Shown one piece after another: positions 36,213 to 46,200 of a stretch of DNA of 64,000 bases. Each line of letters begins with the position of its first letter. The first letter of the stretch is position 1. The position numbers and the translations under genes are program-made. The notes beneath the pieces were generated by a model. That model was not told where the DNA came from, did not search any database, and worked only from the letters and a program-made list of their open reading frames with translations. This stretch comes from Opitutaceae bacterium (GTDB lineage Bacteria > Verrucomicrobiota > Verrucomicrobiia > Opitutales > Opitutaceae), in the NCBI GenBank assembly GCA_030693515.1, contig JAUYAK010000018.1:44314-108313 (forward strand), in the 5' to 3' direction.

Positions 36213-38798
36213 TTAATCCGACCGGGAAGACAGGCGGCGCCCGTCGGGGAGCGTGAGGGTCGCAGATGCGCCGGGGGCGGTGAGGGCGGGCTTCGCGCCG
36301 CCGAAATCGGCATAGGCGGCGGTGTGGGCCGTGATCACGTGGCCGTGGAAACCGAGGCGCGTGCCGTCTCCGACGTAGAGTGAAGCGGGGGCTTGGTTTT
36401 CGCCGAGGGTCACGACCGCGTAGCGACCGCGGAAGGTGAGGCCGAGCGTGGCGTCAGAGAATTCACTGTCGGCAGTGGGCAGGGTGAGGATGAATTGCGT
36501 GAGGGTGCGGCCGGCGACGAGGCTGGTGAGGGTGAAGCCGCAAAACTCGCCGTTTTGCCGGAGCGCGGCGACGGAGCGAATGCTGCCCGCCGAGGCGCCG
36601 CCGGCGGAGGGCTCGTAGATCACGGCGAAGGGTCGGTCCCACGCTTCGCCGCTCTGGCGGATGACGAGGACAGGCGTGGGTAGTTTGTCGTAGGGCGAAG
36701 GCGCTTCCTTGGTCTCCGGCGCGAGCGCGCTCGCATATTCGCGGTCCGCGGCGCCGGGGATGAAGAGGCGCATGGCGGCGGGCGCGGGTTTGAGTTTCGC
36801 GGCGTTGAAATCGGCAGCGACATCGGCGGCGAACGGTGTGGAGGCGCGCGTGGTCTTGAAGACATGCCAGCCGGGGAACAGGTAGGTGCGGTTGCGCGAC
36901 CACGTGGTGCCGGCGGCGGGACGGAAGCGGTCGGGCGCGTCGGCGAGGGTGAGTGGCTGGCCGGCGGCGGTGAGGGTGAGCGCGTCGCCGAGGTTGTGAT
37001 AAAGGTAGTCGTGAAACTGCTCGGCCTGAGCGGTGCGCGAGCGGAAGACATCGACGTAGTAACCGGTCGTCGCGGACGTGCGCACGAGGCCGACGAGGCG
37101 TTCCTGTTCGGCTTTCACGTCGTCGCCCGAGATGTCGGTAAAGCGGGTGAGCGTGAACGAGTGGTGCGGCGAGACAGGTGCGGCGCCGACGGCGGGTTCG
37201 AGCGCGACCGGGCGCACGGTGTCGATACCGAGGTTGACCCAGCCGCCGTTGCTGCGGGAGGCGCCGTTGACGATGACGCCGTTGTGCGCGGCGAAGAGCC
37301 GGCGGTGATTTTCGTGATCGTCGGTGGTGTAGGCGCCTTTGCCGGCGTTGGCGCCGAGCACCTGGCCGGCGCCGTAGAGTTCGAGCGCCATGCCGGAGGC
37401 GTGGCTGTGAACGAAGGCCGCGCCGCTGACGACGGCCATCAAGGCGTGCGCTGGATCGCCCGCGGGCGAGAGGTTGCGCTGGAGCACGACGCCGGCGAAT
37501 GGGATGTCATCCGTGGTCCGCGGCGGCGGCGGCACCATGGTGCCGGAGACCGTCGGGGCGTTCCAGAGGAGTTGCAGGGGCGAGAGGTAAGCGCTGGCGC
37601 CGCTGGTGTGCCCGAGCGGCTTCGCGCGGTCGTATTTGCCCTCGGAGAGGCCGAGATTGATCAACGCGCCAAAGGTCGCCTGCAGGGCGGTGTCACCTTC
37701 GCGCTGGGCGAGGGCGTAGGCGATTTCGTAGGACGCATAAGCGCTGCCGCTGCGGCGCGGGCCGTCGCCGAAGCGGAGGAACTCCCCGTTGGGAAACCGG
37801 AAGTCGCGCAGGCGCGAGAGCGAAAGCGGGATGTGGGCGAAGGCGGCGGGCAGCGGCGCGGGCGGCTCCTGCCGGCGCAGCAGCGCCACGAGGTAGGTGG
37901 CGAGGGAGGAGACGCCGCCGGAATACTGGAGCGACTCGGGCCAGATCGCGCCGGGTTGCGCATACTCGGCGACGACCTTCTTGAGCGAGTCCTGATGCGG
38001 CGTATCCAGGTCGGTGACATGGCGGAGGAGCCGGGCGCGCTCGGCCGGGTCGTCGAGGGCGAGCACGTTGTGCGCGAGGCTCGGCATTTCGAGGACGGGC
38101 CAGTTGGCGTCGATAATGCCGTGTTCGATCGCGAGGCGGGCGTAGGTGCGAAACACCTGCTGGGCGCGCGCGAAGTCGAACGGGACGGGGCCGCGGGCGG
38201 CGAGGTCGTAAACGGTCGCGCCGGTGCGGAGGTGGGCGGCGATGAAATCGTAGATGACCGGAATCTGCGCACCCAGCCCCCGGGCCTCATAGAGGTGATC
38301 CTCGGGGAAGATCCAGCCGCCGTTCGTGGTGGATTCATTGACGGGCATCTGCACCAAGGCGGAGACGGTGGCGTGCAGAATGTCGCCGGCGCAGCGGGCG
38401 TAGGCCGCGTCGCCGGTCAGGAAGTGGAGCACGCCGCAATCGACGGCGGTGAGGATATAGCGATGGAGTTGGCCGCGCGTGTCGCCGTCGGGATCGCTCA
38501 CGTTGCGGATGACGCGGGCCAGCGTGGGATGCCGCCCGGGCTGCGCCGGATCGGCGACGAGCGGGAGCCGGCGGAGAAACGCATCGGGGTCGCGCCGGTG
38601 GGCGGCGACGGAGTCCTTCACGCGATCTTGCATCGCGGTGAAGACGGTGCGCGCCCACGGCTGCGTTTCAATCTTGGCGAGGATGGGCGTGCGGTCGGCG
38701 GAGGTGACCCAGATCATGGGCCGCAGCGGGGCGTCCGCCGCAGCGCCAGTGCAGGCGACGAACAACCACGGAAGCATCACTGCGCGGCGAAAAATCAT
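36213..38798 (-). CDS. Heparinase II/III-like polysaccharide lyase
   Basis: 861 residues with a signal peptide (1-21). The N-terminal half is an alpha/alpha toroid (GGWIFPEDHLYEARGLGAQ, LEMPSLAHNVLALDD, WPESLQYSGGVSSLATYL). The C-terminal half is the beta-sandwich of the heparinase II/III type, marked by AFVHSHASGMALELYGAG and LGANAGKGAYTTDDHENHRR, then FAAHNGVIVNG. Enzymes with this architecture cleave uronic-acid-containing polysaccharides such as heparin, chondroitin, alginate or hyaluronan by beta-elimination. It is placed between receptor G (52 bp downstream) and receptor H (43 bp upstream), consistent with periplasmic cleavage of imported chains. The PL family and substrate cannot be fixed from the sequence alone. 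Confidence 0.85.
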   Translation of the reverse strand: MIFRRAVMLPWLFVACTGAAADAPLRPMIWVTSADRTPILAKIETQPWARTVFTAMQDRVKDSVAAHRRDPDAFLRRLPLVADPAQPGRHPTLARVIRNVSDPDGDTRGQLHRYILTAVDCGVLHFLTGDAAYARCAGDILHATVSALVQMPVNESTTNGGWIFPEDHLYEARGLGAQIPVIYDFIAAHLRTGATVYDLAARGPVPFDFARAQQVFRTYARLAIEHGIIDANWPVLEMPSLAHNVLALDDPAERARLLRHVTDLDTPHQDSLKKVVAEYAQPGAIWPESLQYSGGVSSLATYLVALLRRQEPPAPLPAAFAHIPLSLSRLRDFRFPNGEFLRFGDGPRRSGSAYASYEIAYALAQREGDTALQATFGALINLGLSEGKYDRAKPLGHTSGASAYLSPLQLLWNAPTVSGTMVPPPPRTTDDIPFAGVVLQRNLSPAGDPAHALMAVVSGAAFVHSHASGMALELYGAGQVLGANAGKGAYTTDDHENHRRLFAAHNGVIVNGASRSNGGWVNLGIDTVRPVALEPAVGAAPVSPHHSFTLTRFTDISGDDVKAEQERLVGLVRTSATTGYYVDVFRSRTAQAEQFHDYLYHNLGDALTLTAAGQPLTLADAPDRFRPAAGTTWSRNRTYLFPGWHVFKTTRASTPFAADVAADFNAAKLKPAPAAMRLFIPGAADREYASALAPETKEAPSPYDKLPTPVLVIRQSGEAWDRPFAVIYEPSAGGASAGSIRSVAALRQNGEFCGFTLTSLVAGRTLTQFILTLPTADSEFSDATLGLTFRGRYAVVTLGENQAPASLYVGDGTRLGFHGHVITAHTAAYADFGGAKPALTAPGASATLTLPDGRRLSSRSD

Positions 38799-38841
38799 CG
38801 ACAGATTCCAGCCTGCGAGCCCAGGGGGCGCGACGGCGTGG

Positions 38842-41800
38842 TCAGAACTCGAACGAGTTCGACAATTCGTAGACCCGGTCGGGATTCCGCGCCCAGATGG
38901 CAGAGCCGTCAGGGTTGGCGCCGATGGGGCGCAGGCCGGTTTCGCTGAACAGGTTCTGGGCGTTCAGCTGGACCCGCCAGCGCACGCGGTCATTCCAGAC
39001 TTTGCGGGAATAACTGATCACCATGCCGCCGGCGATGACCCGGTCGCTCTTATATTCTTTGGACGGGTCGGACACTTCGCCGGTGTAGTTGCTCAAGCCG
39101 CCGAAATTGAAGGCAAAGGGAACCCGGCCGTAGCCGATGATTTTGGCCGATTCCCACCGGAGATTGGTCCCGATGTTCAAGCCCTTGAGGCGGCCCTCGG
39201 TGAATTTGTAGCGGCCGACCAGCTTGAGGTTGTAGGGGGAAATCCCGCGGTTCGAGGTGCCCTCATTCTGGAGTTCATTGATCCAGAGGGAGGCCAGATT
39301 GTTGGCGAACTGATCCCGCAACAAGGTCGAGCTCGCGGTGCCGGCGGCCCCGGAGGTGCCATCCAGTCGCAGACCTTCATCGAAATATTTTTTGTAGAAG
39401 GGAGCCCGAATGGCAAAGAAGTCGCCGATCTCACGGCCCACGTTCGTGGTGACGTTGCTCAGCTTGTCCACGCTCGCGACAAAATCCCAGTTCCGGTTGG
39501 GCCGATAGCCGATTTCCAAGGAGTAGCCCTTCGAGACCGAATCTTCGCTGCTGGCGGCGTTGTTGGGGACTTGGTATTGGTCGTTGGTTGTGCCGCCGTT
39601 GATGCTGACCGTCCGGTATTCCGCAGTGCGACCGGCAGTCTCCAAGGCATTGTAGATATTATCCTCGAAGGCCTTGATGCGCAGGCCCGCCACTCCGGTA
39701 TTGGAGGTCGCTCCGATCTGAGAGGATTTGAAAGACGTGAGCTTGAGATCCAGCTTGCCGCCCATCAGCGCGAGACCCAAGCCGAACTCCTCGGTCTTGC
39801 CACTTTGGGGGGCGAGCGGCCGGTAAAGATTGTCCTGGCGGGGCGTGGTCGCGGCGAAGTTTTCCGAGCGATTGGCGAACACGCGCAGACGGTCGGTCGC
39901 CTTGAAGACGAGGCTCTGGGTCGCGGTGTTGGCCTTGTTGCTGAACGTCGTCCCGGTTTTGAGGAAATCGCTCTTGCTGAATCCGGGGAGGTATAAGGCG
40001 GGGGAGAAACTGTTGTTGTCCGGGGGGAGATCGGCCAGGAACGAGTCGACCTTGTCCTGCCGCCAGCCCATCAGGGTCACGATCCGCTTCTTCCAAAAGA
40101 AGCTCTGGAGTGAGACACCGATGCCGGAATTTTTCTGGACGGTATAAGTGCGGGTGGAGCGATTCCCGATGGGGACCTCACCGACATGCAGGGCGTTGGT
40201 TGCAGTCTTCCAAGCATTGGGGCTGGAGACGTTGTCAAAGTAGCGGTAGGAGAAAGTCTTGTTCCAATGGGAGGAAAGGGTGTTGGGGAATTGCGTGAAC
40301 CGCAGGGCGGTGTCGCCCAGTCGCACCGGATCACCGACGTAGAAGAGCTGCATCGCAAAGCGGGCGGCGTTGTTCGCGGGCGAAAGGACCCCCGGGATGT
40401 CGTTGTCAATCTGGTAGGTCAACCGCGTGCTATGCCGGTCGAGCTCGGTGTAGTTGTAGACGCCCGTCAGGCGGTGGGAGCCGAGCCAGCCGAAGCGATC
40501 GGTCTTCTTGCCGAAGTCGAAATCGTAGTTGGCCTGAAGCAGCAGATTGTCGGCCGTGGTGTCGGAACGTTCCCCGATATTGCGGCCGTAGATGAAGGGG
40601 CGCAGGAAGTTCGGGTTCACGCGGCCATCCGGGAGGTTCTTGTTGATGTCGATCTGGATCTGATTGGTTTGGGTGATGCTGGCGAAGACCTGCTCGTGGG
40701 TGCGCTCCTCACGCTGCACGGTGGCCGAGATGAAGAAGTCATCGGTGATTTTCTGGTCCAGGGTGACGTGGAACTTCCGGTCCTTTTCCTGCCGGTAGTT
40801 GCCGGGCAGAGCTTGGATTTCCACCGTGTCGTAGGGGAAAATGCCGAGGTCCGTCACTTGGGGATCGGCCCGGAGCGAGGCCGAGTTTTCCAGGGCGGAG
40901 CCCGAACGGGCAAACTGAGACCGCGAGCTGGCGGGGGCGGCGGCGCCGCCGGCGATCGTGCGATTGGCGAGGTTGGTGACGATCCCGTCAAGCAGCGTGA
41001 CGCCATCGCCGGCAATGGGGTAGATCCACGCGGTCGGCGTGGCGGTCGAGTCGAGCGGGCGGCGGATCAGGCCCAAGTCGATTCTAGTCCCGTTGGCCAG
41101 CGTGACGACGCTGTTCGGAGCGATGCCGTTGTTTTGCGGAACCAGTGGGTCCCAGAAGAAGGCCGCATCGACCTGAGCTTGGGTCATCTGCGGGGCGTAG
41201 GTGTTGTAGGCCTTGAGCCATTCGGACACATTGTCCTGCACCGTCCGGTTGTTCGGCCGGCGGCCATAGGTGTTCTGCGTCTCATAGTAGGCGCGCAGCG
41301 TCGTGCCTTTGAAGGGACGGTAGGTGCCGGTAACGAAGGCCCGTTCGTCTTTCTGGAACGCGGTCTTTACCTTGAACTCCGTGTTGTTGTGCAGGCCCAC
41401 GGCGCGGATGGCGAGCTGGTCCTTGATCAGGACCCGGTTCACATCGAGCATGTAGCGGCTGGAGCCGAAATTGTCGAACTTGGTGTCGACCTTGACGAAG
41501 TTCTGGCGGGCATTGGCGACCTTGGTGGAGGAGTTGACCAAGCCGGCGGGTTCGGCGAGGCCGAAGAGGACCGAGTTCGCGCCGCGCAGGAATTCGGTGC
41601 GCTCGGTGTTGTAGCGGTCGGTGGAGCCGAGGATTTGGATGAAGTTGATCGTGGTCGAAGCCCGGCCGAGACCGCGCACCCGGATTTCACCGGAGCGGTT
41701 GTTGTTGTCGCCGAAGTCACCGCCCACGTAACCGTTGACCCCGCCGAGGCCCGCAATCCCCTCCTGGTGGGTGGTGGCATCGTTCTCGGCACCGGCGACA

Positions 41801-42078
41801 AACGCCATCGCGCTGGCAATATCGTTGGCCCCGAGGTCGTTTAGGAACTCCTCGGTCAGGACGGAGACGGAGGCGGCGACATCCTTGAGGTCGGTCTTGA
41901 TGCGGCTGCCGGCGAGCGTGGAGGATGCGGCGTAGCCCTGGTCGCCCGAGGTATCGACGATGAAGGGCGAAAGGACGATGGTGTCGCCCGTGTCGGCCGT
42001 GGCGGGCTTGGGCGGCGTGGTCTGGGCCAGTGCGGGCATGGCGCAGCCGAGGACAAGGAACAGGGTGTGGGTTTTCAT
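38842..42078 (-). CDS. TonB-dependent receptor, LSPF type (receptor H)
   Basis: 1078 residues from the ATG at 42076-42078, with a signal peptide (1-19, ending PALAQ). Candidate TonB box IVLSPFIVDTSGDQGY at 34-49, then STLAGSRIKTDLKDVAASV, LTEEFLNDLGANDIASAM and a plug with FLRGANSVLFGLAEPAGLVN. The barrel ends in VYELSNSFEF with a terminal Phe. It is transcribed divergently from the AraC gene with 80 bp between the starts, so it is the likely target of that regulator and the first gene of the long minus-strand run leading to the heparinase-like lyase. G+C is slightly lower in its middle part. Ligand unknown. Confidence 0.93.
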   Translation of the reverse strand: MKTHTLFLVLGCAMPALAQTTPPKPATADTGDTIVLSPFIVDTSGDQGYAASSTLAGSRIKTDLKDVAASVSVLTEEFLNDLGANDIASAMAFVAGAENDATTHQEGIAGLGGVNGYVGGDFGDNNNRSGEIRVRGLGRASTTINFIQILGSTDRYNTERTEFLRGANSVLFGLAEPAGLVNSSTKVANARQNFVKVDTKFDNFGSSRYMLDVNRVLIKDQLAIRAVGLHNNTEFKVKTAFQKDERAFVTGTYRPFKGTTLRAYYETQNTYGRRPNNRTVQDNVSEWLKAYNTYAPQMTQAQVDAAFFWDPLVPQNNGIAPNSVVTLANGTRIDLGLIRRPLDSTATPTAWIYPIAGDGVTLLDGIVTNLANRTIAGGAAAPASSRSQFARSGSALENSASLRADPQVTDLGIFPYDTVEIQALPGNYRQEKDRKFHVTLDQKITDDFFISATVQREERTHEQVFASITQTNQIQIDINKNLPDGRVNPNFLRPFIYGRNIGERSDTTADNLLLQANYDFDFGKKTDRFGWLGSHRLTGVYNYTELDRHSTRLTYQIDNDIPGVLSPANNAARFAMQLFYVGDPVRLGDTALRFTQFPNTLSSHWNKTFSYRYFDNVSSPNAWKTATNALHVGEVPIGNRSTRTYTVQKNSGIGVSLQSFFWKKRIVTLMGWRQDKVDSFLADLPPDNNSFSPALYLPGFSKSDFLKTGTTFSNKANTATQSLVFKATDRLRVFANRSENFAATTPRQDNLYRPLAPQSGKTEEFGLGLALMGGKLDLKLTSFKSSQIGATSNTGVAGLRIKAFEDNIYNALETAGRTAEYRTVSINGGTTNDQYQVPNNAASSEDSVSKGYSLEIGYRPNRNWDFVASVDKLSNVTTNVGREIGDFFAIRAPFYKKYFDEGLRLDGTSGAAGTASSTLLRDQFANNLASLWINELQNEGTSNRGISPYNLKLVGRYKFTEGRLKGLNIGTNLRWESAKIIGYGRVPFAFNFGGLSNYTGEVSDPSKEYKSDRVIAGGMVISYSRKVWNDRVRWRVQLNAQNLFSETGLRPIGANPDGSAIWARNPDRVYELSNSFEF

Positions 42079-42158
42079 GGCGGGGGGTGCTTCACGATAG
42101 CAGGCCGCCGGCGCGGATAAAATGGACAAGTGGGGATACCCTTGTTGTTTTGCGGCCA
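42079..42158. promoter_or_regulatory. Divergent promoter region between receptor H and the AraC gene
   Basis: The 80-bp gap must hold promoters for both directions. It contains an imperfect inverted repeat at 42126-42145 (ACAAG...CTTGT, extended by GGG/CCC) beside an AT-rich GCGGATAAAAT segment. An AraC-type activator could bind here. No strong sigma-70 -35/-10 pair is apparent. Confidence 0.4.
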
Positions 42159-43103
42159 ATGACCTCTCGAAGGCGATCCCTCGCGGCCGCCGTCTCCCCG
42201 GAAGCCCCGGCCGTGTGTCGGGCAGGGCTTTTTCAGTTTTCCGCGACGCAGGATTTTGCGAATGGCTGCGTGCAGAGTCGCGGGCTATTTTGGTGCAAAA
42301 GCGGACGCGGTGAGTTTGCGGTCGATGGCGTGACGCATCGCCTTGGACCCCATGATCTCTACGTGCTGCCGTGGGGACGGCGGATCGCCTACCGGCCGTC
42401 GGCCGAGGCGCCGATGTTCACTTCGCACGTGCATCTGGTGCCCTGGTATCGGCCGGGGGCGCACTGGGTTGCCAACGTGCCGCACGAGCGCGGCGAGCCC
42501 GAGTGCAATTCACCGGATCGTCGCGATGTGACGTGGCCGGGGCTGCAAGGCGTGGTGCGCCTGCGCGTGGAGGCCGACGAACCGCTCGGCCGGCTCATCG
42601 ACTATGCCGTGCGATGGTATCTGAATTCACCCCGGGTGGAGACGGAGGCCCGGGCGCTGGGCCTGCTGCTCGTGCGCGAGCTGTTGCGGACGGCGGCTCA
42701 TGCGGTGGCGCCGGCCGCGCACCGGCCCGACGAACTGGAGCGGCTGCTCGTGCATGTCGAGCGGGGCTTCCATCTCGGGCCTCGCATCGAGGAGATGGCG
42801 ACGCTCGTGGGCCGCAGCCGCTCGCATGTGTTGAAACTCTTCCGCCGCCATCTCGGTGTCTCGGCCAAGAGCCATGTGATCGGCCGGCAGCTGCGCGAGG
42901 CGCGCGAGCTGCTCCTTAGCACCACGCTGCCGATCGCGGAGGTGGGCAAGGCGGTGGGCCTCGCCGATCCGTATCATTTTTCAAAACTGTTCCGGCGGCA
43001 CGTCGGGCTCTCGCCGCGCGAATTCCGCGCGGAGCACGGGCCGTTTGCGTCGCCGCCCAAGCCATCGAAGCACCTGCGGCACCCGCCGAGGTCGGTCGGG
43101 TGA
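42159..43103 (+). CDS. AraC-family transcriptional regulator
   Basis: The only plus-strand gene. 314 residues from the ATG at 42159; the frame is open from 42030 but that part would overlap receptor H. The N-terminal half is a cupin-like ligand-binding domain (FWCKSGRGEFAVDGVTHRL, LYVLPWGRRIAYRP, MFTSHVHLVPWY). The C-terminal 100 residues form the two helix-turn-helix AraC domain: GPRIEEMATLVGRSRSHVLK, FRRHLGVSAKSHVIGRQL, IAEVGKAVGLADPYHFSKLF and RRHVGLSPREFR. It should sense a sugar or related ligand and control the divergent receptor H and the lyase genes behind it. Its direction and 80-bp spacing support local regulation. Confidence 0.92.
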   Translation: MTSRRRSLAAAVSPEAPAVCRAGLFQFSATQDFANGCVQSRGLFWCKSGRGEFAVDGVTHRLGPHDLYVLPWGRRIAYRPSAEAPMFTSHVHLVPWYRPGAHWVANVPHERGEPECNSPDRRDVTWPGLQGVVRLRVEADEPLGRLIDYAVRWYLNSPRVETEARALGLLLVRELLRTAAHAVAPAAHRPDELERLLVHVERGFHLGPRIEEMATLVGRSRSHVLKLFRRHLGVSAKSHVIGRQLREARELLLSTTLPIAEVGKAVGLADPYHFSKLFRRHVGLSPREFRAEHGPFASPPKPSKHLRHPPRSVG

Positions 43104-43186
43104 GACCGGGATGCGCGGACGGCGCGGATCAGGTGGACGTTGAAAGGGCCCTCGCCGTAGTAGGGCGCGAAGAAGGGATCGCGGCA

Positions 43187-43213
43187 CCCCGGCGAGTTCG
43201 ATGAACGCCGGGG
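43187..43213. terminator. Hairpin between convergent genes, possible bidirectional terminator
   Basis: Perfect inverted repeat with arms CCCCGGCG (43187-43194) and CGCCGGGG (43206-43213) around an 11-nt loop, located between the end of the AraC gene (plus) and the end of receptor I (minus). There is no T run on either side, so termination by this hairpin is only a suggestion. Confidence 0.3.
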
Positions 43214-43236
43214 CGATGGAGGCCGTGTGCTCCGGC

Positions 43237-46200
43237 TCAGAAATCAAAACTGTTGGTCAGCAAAAATACCCGCGGCTCGGGATACTGGAAGACGACGGGC
43301 GCGCCGGCGGTGGAAAGGCCGCTTTGGGCGATGAGCTTGTCGTCGTTGAGGACGTTGCGGACGTTGAGCGACACGTTCCAGCGGATCCGCTTTTTGAAGA
43401 GCGGGGCCGAGTAACCGAGCACGGCGTCGGTGTTCCAGGTGGCGCCACCCATGATCGGTTTCTGGACGTCGGCGATCGTGATGCTCGATCCCGCCGGGAA
43501 GAGTCCGGGCGTGCCAAGAATGGGATCCTGGGCGAGTGCGGCCGTGGTTACGGTCTTGTCGCGGTAGCCGAGGATCCGATCACCGCGGTAGCGCAGGCTG
43601 CCACCGAAACGGAAACCCTTCAGCAGGCCGGATTGAATGCGATACGAGCTGGTGAAATTGCCGCGCCACTCGACCTCCTGGTTGTTGGCCTGGCCTTCGC
43701 TTTCGCGCAGGAACGCCCAACCGAGCGAGGCGCTGCGAATGTAGGCGAGGAGCGTCTCATTGGTATTGGTGGCGGCGTTGAAGTGCAGTTGCGTCGGTCC
43801 GCTGCCGCCGGCGCGCTGGGGCGCGGCCGTGTCGTTGGCCGCCGCGAGCCAGTCCTTCAGACGGTAGCCGATGACGCCAAACCAATCCGCCGCGATGCGG
43901 GCGCTGCGGGTGTTGTTCTTCGCCAGGCTCGCGCTTACGCTCCAGCCGCGCGTGGGATTGGCGATGAGCCGGTATTCGATGCCTTTCGCGATGCGATCCG
44001 AGGAGTTGTTGTATTTGAGCGAGAACGCCGTGCCGGCCGCGCCTTCGCTGGGCCAGCTGAGGACATCATCCTGCAAGTAGCGGATCGGGCTGGCCGCATC
44101 GATGCCGTTGGTGGTGCCGCCGAGCACCGGCGCGCCCGTGGCGGCGGATTCGTAGCGGCCCCCGGATTTCAGCAGATTGTAGTTCTGCACCGATTTCTCG
44201 ATGTGGATCGAGGTCCAGCGGATATCGGCGCGGTCCATGCCGGAATTGCCGCCGACCGCGGCGGGGTTTGGCACGGCGATCGCGCCGCCTGAGACGCCGA
44301 GATACACGGATTCGTAGGCGTTGACGCGCAGGACGAACTTGTTCTCGAGGAGACGGAGTGAGATGCCGTATTCGCGCGTCGTGCCGTCGTCGAGCTGGGC
44401 CTCGGCCCCGGTCGGGGATTTGCGCGTGAAGTCCGCGACGAAGGCGGACGAGGATTCGGTGTAGTGCAGGCTGGGAATCCCGTTGCGGCCGAGCGGGTGC
44501 AGCACGACGCCCTTCAGGCGGGAGGTGACGCTGTATTTCGTCGCGGCTTCGAGGGAATCGAACTCGCCCCCGCGGCTCAGCATCGCATCCCACGGCTCGA
44601 AGCCCGCGTTGCCGACCGCCTGGCCGTTGCTCGGAAACACGATCGCGGCGCCGCGGCGGACGGGCTCCTCATACGTGCCGGTGGCCGCGTTGTAGCGGCG
44701 CGCGAGGCGGCTGTTGGCGCCGCCCTGCCCGACCCACGGCGCGAACGAGGCGTCGGAGAAACGCTCGCCGAAGGTCAGATTGAGGCGGCCCTGGAGGAAA
44801 CTGCTCTGCACGCCATACTGCACCGCATCTTCCTTCTTCTTGCCGTTCGAGGTCATGACTTGCGCGCCGTAGGGGTTGCTCATGCCGGAGTTGATCACGA
44901 CATCGCGGCCGGCGGAGTCCTTGCCGATGACGCGCGTCTCGGCGTCCCAGAGATTGAACGGCGCCTGCAACTCAAACTGGCCGCGGCCGCTGTTGTTCTG
45001 CGGGGTGTCGAGGTAGAAGCGGGCGCGGAGCCGGCGGGTGTTGCGCGTGATGTCGTTGGCGGCGTTGGTCCCGGCCGGATAGGTGATGCCGTCGAAGGTG
45101 TTGTCGGAGATGATGCGGGTGTTGTTGTTGTTCTGCTGCACGCGCATGTTCACGCCGCCGGTATACATCACGGCGCCCTGGTGCGAACCGAGCCAGCGCC
45201 AGAAGCCGCCGCGCTTTTCGAGGTCCTGCGCGAACGCCACCTGCAGCCGGCGCTCCGTGCGGTGATTGCGCCACATGCTGCCGGTGATGTCGTCCTCCAC
45301 GTAGTATTTCCCGAGATTGGGATTCGGCGTGACGCCGTCCGGGAGAAACCGGTTCAGCTCCACGCGCAGATCGGTGTTGTTGCCGGAAAGGAAACTCAGC
45401 GAGCGGGTGTCGAAGACCTCGCGGTTGTAGCCGCCCTCGATGTAGACATCGCGCCACGGATTTACCTCGAAGACGAGCCCGTGAATGCTGGCGCGCCAGC
45501 GGCGCTGCATGGCGTTGCTGACCACGCTGCGATCGAGCGGGTAGATCGCGGGGTCGACGATGCTGGGGTCCTGCGTGCCATCGAGCGGGCGGCGGGACGT
45601 GACGGTGTTGGTCCAGTTGCGGATGGCCGTGGGCTGCGTGCCGTCGAGGTTGAACACGATCGTGCCGGCGGAGGCGACGTTGTTGAAGCGCTCGGCGGCG
45701 CCCGCGAACTCGGCGCCCTGGGCGTTGAACGCGGCGTTGAACTGCGCGGCCGTGCTCGCGGGCGTGAGGCCGGCATTGTTGAAATAGGGGCGCGTCGCGG
45801 TCGCCAGCCAGGGACTCACGCGATCAGCGACGAGGGTGTTGGCGGCGTTGCGCTGCCGCGACTCGTATTTCTCCAGCCAGCCGCGCACCGCGATGCGCTT
45901 GGTCGGCTGAATCATCAGCGAAGTGTAGAGGCGCTCGGTCTTTGAGCCGACGCCCTCGCGGTAGTCGCGCTCGTCGGCGCGCAGGCCGGCCACGCGCAGC
46001 CCGAGGAGGTTGCGGATCAGGGGCTGGCTCAGGTTGAGCGAAGCGCGCAGGCTGCCGTTGGAATCGGCTCGGATCGTGGTGTTGCCGGAAAATTTCCGCA
46101 GGTCGGGCCGGTCGAACGCGACGTCGTTGGTGCCGCCGGCGAAACCGGCGCCGAAGAGAATCGCGTTGGAGCCGGAGACGAGGGTGAAGCGTTTGCCCGT

